Below are positions 39,020-43,219 of a DNA stretch of 43,219 nt, in pieces. The stretch spans positions 1 to 43,219 of the forward strand of contig CAYYNB010000034.1 in the NCBI GenBank assembly GCA_964472565.1, written 5' to 3'. A program made the translations under genes and the position numbers. Numbering within the stretch: position 1 is the first letter of the stretch; the number at the start of each line of letters is the position of its first letter. This DNA is from DATAMF01 sp964472565. Its GTDB lineage: Bacteria; Chloroflexota; Anaerolineae; Aggregatilineales; Aggregatilineaceae. The notes beneath the pieces are model-generated. The model made no database searches. It was not told the origin of the DNA and saw only the letters and a program-made list of their open reading frames with translations.

Positions 39020-39928
39020 TCAATCCGTTACATCGTCGTCAAGAATGCGGCGAATTTCGTCTTCCCATACGTCGGCGAGCGGATCAAATGTCACTTCATT
39101 AAAATCCTCAGTTAAGCGGCTAAAGTACTCCTGGATATTCAATTCGGGATCGGCCTGTTCGAATTCTTCCATTTTGGCGTCCATGACTTCAATGAGTTGG
39201 CGACTTCGGTACTCTAAATCGGCGAGGTCAAAATTCGTCTTCAACATATAGTTGATACGGCGCATTACACCCAGCCAAGCCATAAAGTCGTTCTCAATAC
39301 GAATAGCACTCTCGATTTCGCTAATCTTGGAAAAATCGTAGGTTGGCACAAACGCGTAAAATCCAACCATCTCAATCCCTTTTTCGCTGGCACGGCGGCA
39401 GAGATAGGAACCGATGCTGGCTCCACCCTGATAGTCGGTGAGGGTGACAGCCAGTGATTTTACTTCTTCCTTTAATTTAGGAAGGCTGTACATGGCTGAG
39501 ATCATACGCTCTTTGTTGTAGGGCAGTTCCCCATAAACGCCACCTAAACTGATGATGCGTGTGACTCCTAACGCCTGGGCAAGATCAAGAATGGCGCTGG
39601 TATAACGTTCGATATCCAGATGAGGTTCATCACCTAGAAAGATCAAGCCATCAGCCCCGGTAAAAAACAATTCATTACGTGGGGCATCCAGGGATAGCGG
39701 GTATCCCTGGTCGAACTTCACCACAGGACGGACCAGATCATGAGTGCCGGGAATTTGGAAGAGATAAAAACCATGCGACGAAAGCGTTCCAATTTTTCGC
39801 GCGTTGGATTGTTGGACCAGATAATAAGGAAGCCCGGAAGATACAGAGCCAGCATCTGCCCACTGCCGCCAACCCACGATCATATACCTGGCCTGGGGAC
39901 GCTCGGACAATTCAAAATAATCGACCAT
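39020..39928 (-). CDS. PAC2-family protein
   Basis: The 302-residue protein matches the PAC2 (proteasome assembly chaperone 2-like) family. It has YMIVGWRQWADAGSVSSG at the start, GLIFLGDEPHLD, a central strand RIISLGGVYGELPY and MVGFYAFVPTYDF, followed by a helical acidic C-terminal region. Homologues occur in actinobacteria and other phyla, and their biochemical role in bacteria is not firmly established. AGGAG lies eight bases before ATG 39928. A GTG at 39931 is possible. It is convergent with the sensor gene. Confidence 0.82.
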   Translation of the reverse strand: MVDYFELSERPQARYMIVGWRQWADAGSVSSGLPYYLVQQSNARKIGTLSSHGFYLFQIPGTHDLVRPVVKFDQGYPLSLDAPRNELFFTGADGLIFLGDEPHLDIERYTSAILDLAQALGVTRIISLGGVYGELPYNKERMISAMYSLPKLKEEVKSLAVTLTDYQGGASIGSYLCRRASEKGIEMVGFYAFVPTYDFSKISEIESAIRIENDFMAWLGVMRRINYMLKTNFDLADLEYRSRQLIEVMDAKMEEFEQADPELNIQEYFSRLTEDFNEVTFDPLADVWEDEIRRILDDDVTD

Positions 39929-40093
39929 CACAAAGTCTCCTGTTTAGTCCCTTTAATCTTAACCTGCTATCCGGCAGAGTGGTAGGAAATTCTCTCAAGA
40001 ACGGTTAAAATACAAAATCATTCGCAGACCATCTGGCAACTCGAATGCATAGTCTTATCGCCCATTTGCACTCAAATCCGTGGAGAAGTTTAG

Positions 40094-40975
40094 ATGCCCG
40101 ATTCGGTAGATCAGATCATATCGGATTATTCCGATAACTTGAATCATCTGGTAGGACGCATCAGCCAACTTGAGATCGTGTTAGGGCGAACTGTGCAAGC
40201 CTTAAATCGACACGGTGTGCAGTTATCTGTTGATCTCGACGGCATGATGCAAGAGATACAGCAGGATTTAAATGCATCTCAGAAAAACAACCGGGTGGTA
40301 ATCGATCATTTCCAACAACTTCAGAATTTGGTGCGCACCTTTGCCCTGATCACGTCTTCGCTCGAATTGGATCAGGTGTTGGCGGAAGTGATGGACACCG
40401 TGATTCAACTCACCGGGGCTGAGCGCGCCTATCTGATGCTGCGCAGCCAAAACAGCGATGAATTAACTATTCGAGCAGCGCGAAATTGGGACAAGGAAAC
40501 TTTATCGGAACAAGATGTCGTTTTTAGCCGGAGTATTGTGGCAACCGCCGTTGAACAAATGGAGCCGATCATCACGACTAATGCATTAGGGGACAGTCGT
40601 TTTCTGCAATCGGAAAGTATTGTCGAACACGGACTGCGATCCATTTTGTGCATTCCGCTGGCGCTGCGCAAACAGACGGTAGGGGTGCTGTATGCGGATA
40701 ATCGGATTGAGCAGGGGATTTTTAAACAAACCAGCATCCCGCTGCTGACTGCATTTGGGACGCAAGCCGCTATCGCCATTGAAAACGCTCGACAATATGG
40801 GCAGGTTAAAGATGATCTGCGAGAAGCACAACGGGAGTTGGCGCATCTACAGATTCAGTTGGATCAACATCAGATTGAACGGCAGGTGAGTGAGATCACC
40901 GAAAGTGAGTATTTTCAGAAACTAACGTCAGCCGCACGCGGCATGCGGGCCGCGCACCGTCGAAGACCTGATTAG
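40094..40975 (+). CDS. GAF-domain protein with flanking coiled coils
   Basis: The 293-residue protein starts with an amphipathic helical stretch (about 1-75). It continues with a GAF domain (about 85-245) with LVRTFALITSSLELDQVLAEVM, ERAYLMLR, ILCIPLALRKQTVGVLYADN and FGTQAAIAIENAR. A Gln-rich coiled coil follows, and then a tail with ITESEYFQKLTSAARGMR. No enzymatic output domain is present, so it must signal through a partner. It ends at TAG 40973-40975, overlapping the strong ribosome site of the C11 protease gene, which suggests coupling. Confidence 0.85.
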   Translation: MPDSVDQIISDYSDNLNHLVGRISQLEIVLGRTVQALNRHGVQLSVDLDGMMQEIQQDLNASQKNNRVVIDHFQQLQNLVRTFALITSSLELDQVLAEVMDTVIQLTGAERAYLMLRSQNSDELTIRAARNWDKETLSEQDVVFSRSIVATAVEQMEPIITTNALGDSRFLQSESIVEHGLRSILCIPLALRKQTVGVLYADNRIEQGIFKQTSIPLLTAFGTQAAIAIENARQYGQVKDDLREAQRELAHLQIQLDQHQIERQVSEITESEYFQKLTSAARGMRAAHRRRPD

Positions 40976-40984
40976 GAGGGGAAT

Positions 40985-43219
40985 ATGAAAGCAGTACGTG
41001 TGTTATTGATCTGCCTGATCATATTTGTTTTTGTCTCGTCCTACACTGAACTCCCTGCAACCTCGGCATCCTCTCCACGAATACACGGTACACCGACAAC
41101 AAGTGAAAATGCACAAGCCGCGACAGCCGCCTGGACTGTCATGATTTATCTTGCGGCGGATAATGATCTGGAAGCGTTTGCGCTGGCGGATCTGAACGAA
41201 ATGGAATTTGTCGGCAGCACGACGGATGTGAATGTCGTCGCTCAGATTGATAGAGCGGAGAACTACGACAGTTCCAACGGCGATTGGATGGACGCACGGC
41301 GTTTGTTTATTAACCGGGATACCAATCTGAGCGATGTTGTATCTGAACAAGTGGAGATCGTGGGGGAAACGAACACCGGCGACCCCGATACCCTATCTGA
41401 TTTTGCCATCTGGGCGATGACCACCTATCCGGCTGAACGGTATGCGCTCGTGGTGTGGGATCACGGCGGGTCATGGTTGGGCGTGGCAACGGATGAATCG
41501 GCTGATTTTGACGATCTCACGCTGCCGGAACTGGGACAGGCGCTCGAGCAAATCACCACAACAACCGGCGTTTCACAACTGGATGTGGTGGGATTTGATG
41601 CGTGTTTGATGGGAGCGTTTGAGGTCTATAACACGATTGCGCCCTATGCCAGGTATGGAATTGGCAGCCCAGAGTTGATCCCTGGAAATGGGTGGGATTA
41701 TCTGGGTGCGTTGGATGCCTTGGCGGCGAATCCAGCAATGGATGGCGGCGAATTTGGTCGTGCGACAGTTGACAGCTTTATCGAATTTTATACCGAGATT
41801 GTAAGCACCTACAGTATTTTTAACCTCGGTGTGGTGGACCTCAGCAAAATCACGGATGTCATCCGCAGCATGGAAGCATTTAGCGATGTGGTCAACACCG
41901 ATCCCAGTGCGGTATTGGATGCGGTCAGCGAAGCCCGCAATGAAACGCCGCTATTTGGCGCGTTTGATGATCCGCAATATACCGATTACTGGGCGGCGGC
42001 AGACTTGTTCGGATTTATGCAACTGCTGGCAGAACTGCTGCCGGATACGGAAGTGGGGCTGGCGGCGGCAGATGTATCTAATGCCGGGAAAGATATGATC
42101 CTGTATTACCAGGGCAGCGAAGCATCCATCAACGTGAGCGGTATCTCGATTTTCTTCCCGCGCAGTCTGTATGATTACCAGGGAGAAAATCGGGCGACAC
42201 GCTATGTGACCGAAGCCCCATCCAGCCTGACACCCTGGCAAACCTTCCTCGATTCGTTCTATAACAGCGCGCTGCTCGTCGCAAATGCAGCGGAACTTCA
42301 AGGCGACGTTAAAAATATTGCGATTGACGCCGGACAAGTTGTGCTCGAACTGGGTTTGGGCAGCAGTGTGATCCAGACAAGCGTCCTGGTAACACTAGAT
42401 ATTGGCGGCGGCGAAAGCATTATCATTGACTATATCCGGCCTGATACCATCACAAAAGGGCTACCGCGAGAATTAACATGGTCGGGGCAGGTTCCGTGGT
42501 TATCAAACGGCCTGACACGCGTGCCTGTTTTGATTATCAAAAGCCGGTATAACCCGGAATTGGGGATCATCAACGGCACATTTCATCCGCAAAATGGCCT
42601 GCCCGTCAAAGCCCAACTCGTGGTCGATTTGAAGACCAACCTGATCACCACCGTATGGGGTGTGCGTGAGAGCGCCGGCAGCTTGATGCCGTTTGAAATT
42701 CATCCGCAAGCGGGAGATCTATTCCATCCGACGTGGTTCACGCTGGATGAGGATGGAAAACTCGTTGCAAAACCTGCAACCTCACGACTTATTTTCCCCG
42801 AAGCACCTTCGAGTGCCAAAGCGGGCGATCTCCGATTGGCGCTCGATACGCAGCCTCAGCCATTTTATGTGACATGGAATACCGCACCGTCAGGGTCTTA
42901 TACGTTCACAACGGCAGTTGAAGATGTGGCCGGAAACACGGAACAGGGGTATATGCCTGTGGTGGTCGATACGGGGGATGGTGGGCTGGATGTTGAACCG
43001 CTCGACCCGGATGATCCAGACATTGATGACGATGGACTTGGGAACGGGGAAGATAACTGTCCGGCGGTGGATAATCCCGATCAGACGGACAGCGACGGCG
43101 ATGGAATTGGGGATGTCTGCGATCTGACCGATGATCGTGACCCAGATCAAGACGAAATCACGGAAGATAACTGTCCCGATGTTGCAAACTTCGATCAAGC
43201 GGATACTGATGGCGACGGT
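40985..43219 (+). CDS. Secreted C11 (clostripain-family) cysteine protease with thrombospondin type 3 repeats (partial)
   Basis: A Sec signal peptide (residues 1-29) is followed by a C11 peptidase domain with WTVMIYLAADNDLE, the catalytic His-160 in LVVWDHGGSW and the catalytic Cys-207 in DVVGFDACLMG. The family cleaves after Arg or Lys and is often calcium-dependent. A beta-rich region follows. From about residue 690 there are thrombospondin type 3-like calcium-binding repeats with NPDQTDSDGDGIGDVCD and NFDQADTDGDG. The frame is open at the right window edge, so the C-terminus is missing. AGGAGG (40974-40979) is five bases before ATG 40985. Confidence 0.9.
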   Translation, partial: MKAVRVLLICLIIFVFVSSYTELPATSASSPRIHGTPTTSENAQAATAAWTVMIYLAADNDLEAFALADLNEMEFVGSTTDVNVVAQIDRAENYDSSNGDWMDARRLFINRDTNLSDVVSEQVEIVGETNTGDPDTLSDFAIWAMTTYPAERYALVVWDHGGSWLGVATDESADFDDLTLPELGQALEQITTTTGVSQLDVVGFDACLMGAFEVYNTIAPYARYGIGSPELIPGNGWDYLGALDALAANPAMDGGEFGRATVDSFIEFYTEIVSTYSIFNLGVVDLSKITDVIRSMEAFSDVVNTDPSAVLDAVSEARNETPLFGAFDDPQYTDYWAAADLFGFMQLLAELLPDTEVGLAAADVSNAGKDMILYYQGSEASINVSGISIFFPRSLYDYQGENRATRYVTEAPSSLTPWQTFLDSFYNSALLVANAAELQGDVKNIAIDAGQVVLELGLGSSVIQTSVLVTLDIGGGESIIIDYIRPDTITKGLPRELTWSGQVPWLSNGLTRVPVLIIKSRYNPELGIINGTFHPQNGLPVKAQLVVDLKTNLITTVWGVRESAGSLMPFEIHPQAGDLFHPTWFTLDEDGKLVAKPATSRLIFPEAPSSAKAGDLRLALDTQPQPFYVTWNTAPSGSYTFTTAVEDVAGNTEQGYMPVVVDTGDGGLDVEPLDPDDPDIDDDGLGNGEDNCPAVDNPDQTDSDGDGIGDVCDLTDDRDPDQDEITEDNCPDVANFDQADTDGDG

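Overview
The window looks like chromosomal DNA from a member of the Chloroflexota (green non-sulfur bacteria), most likely Anaerolineae-like. The basis is protein-level resemblance only: lipoproteins with Thr/Pro-rich linkers, PA14/SH3 surface proteins, a truncated 7TM sensor of a type common in that phylum, a PAC2 protein, and many GAF-domain signalling proteins. No rRNA is present, so this placement is an inference. No insertion sequence, prophage, CRISPR array or integrase was seen. Most genes are chromosomal housekeeping or signalling genes.

Layout. (1) 1-3172 (+): translation and secretion block: 3' end of tuf, rpmG, tRNA-Trp, secE, nusG, rplK, rplA, closed by a strong intrinsic terminator; rplJ-rplL do not follow. 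(2) 3173-10202: a macro-domain-like gene (+) faces a six-gene minus-strand run. In transcription order that run is a deoxynucleoside kinase fused to a MazG-like domain, a second deoxynucleoside kinase, a sensor histidine kinase, a lipoprotein, a site-2 protease and a lytic transglycosylase. (3) 10356-13877: a lipoprotein and a sugar isomerase-like TIM barrel (+), a repeat-rich 365-base spacer, and a gene for a 63-residue exported peptide convergent with a TPR protein (-). (4) 13878-18780: a class A penicillin-binding protein broken by one extra base in an 11-base homopolymer, a small unknown gene, rsmG (+) and recF (-). (5) 18893-23344: methyltransferase, MFS exporter and Mo-cofactor-sulfurase-like aminotransferase (+), against an unknown Cys-containing protein (-). 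(6) 23366-27119 (-): a PA14/SH3 surface protein, a GT4 glycosyltransferase and a membrane protein. (7) 27241-30333 (+): GT26, GT4, isomerase and CBS genes, tightly coupled. (8) 30338-32506: a MarR regulator divergent from a ring-cleaving-dioxygenase-like and a carboxylesterase-like gene, closely resembling the Bacillus mhq quinone-detoxification set, with overlapping face-to-face promoters and a palindromic operator. (9) 32767-39011 (+): a flavin disulfide oxidoreductase, then a partner-switching module (a phosphatase fused to an anti-sigma-type kinase, and a STAS antagonist), a protein with an internally duplicated unknown domain, and a 7TM receptor-like protein. (10) 39020-43219: PAC2 protein (-), GAF protein (+) and a C11 (clostripain-family) protease with calcium-binding repeats that runs off the right edge.

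The least explained items are the exported peptide/TPR pair, a 13-base element shared by the leaders of the peptide gene and the macro-domain gene, a five-copy 11-mer array, the kinase-MazG fusion, the phosphatase-kinase fusion with its duplicated-domain neighbour, and the homopolymer frameshift in the penicillin-binding protein.
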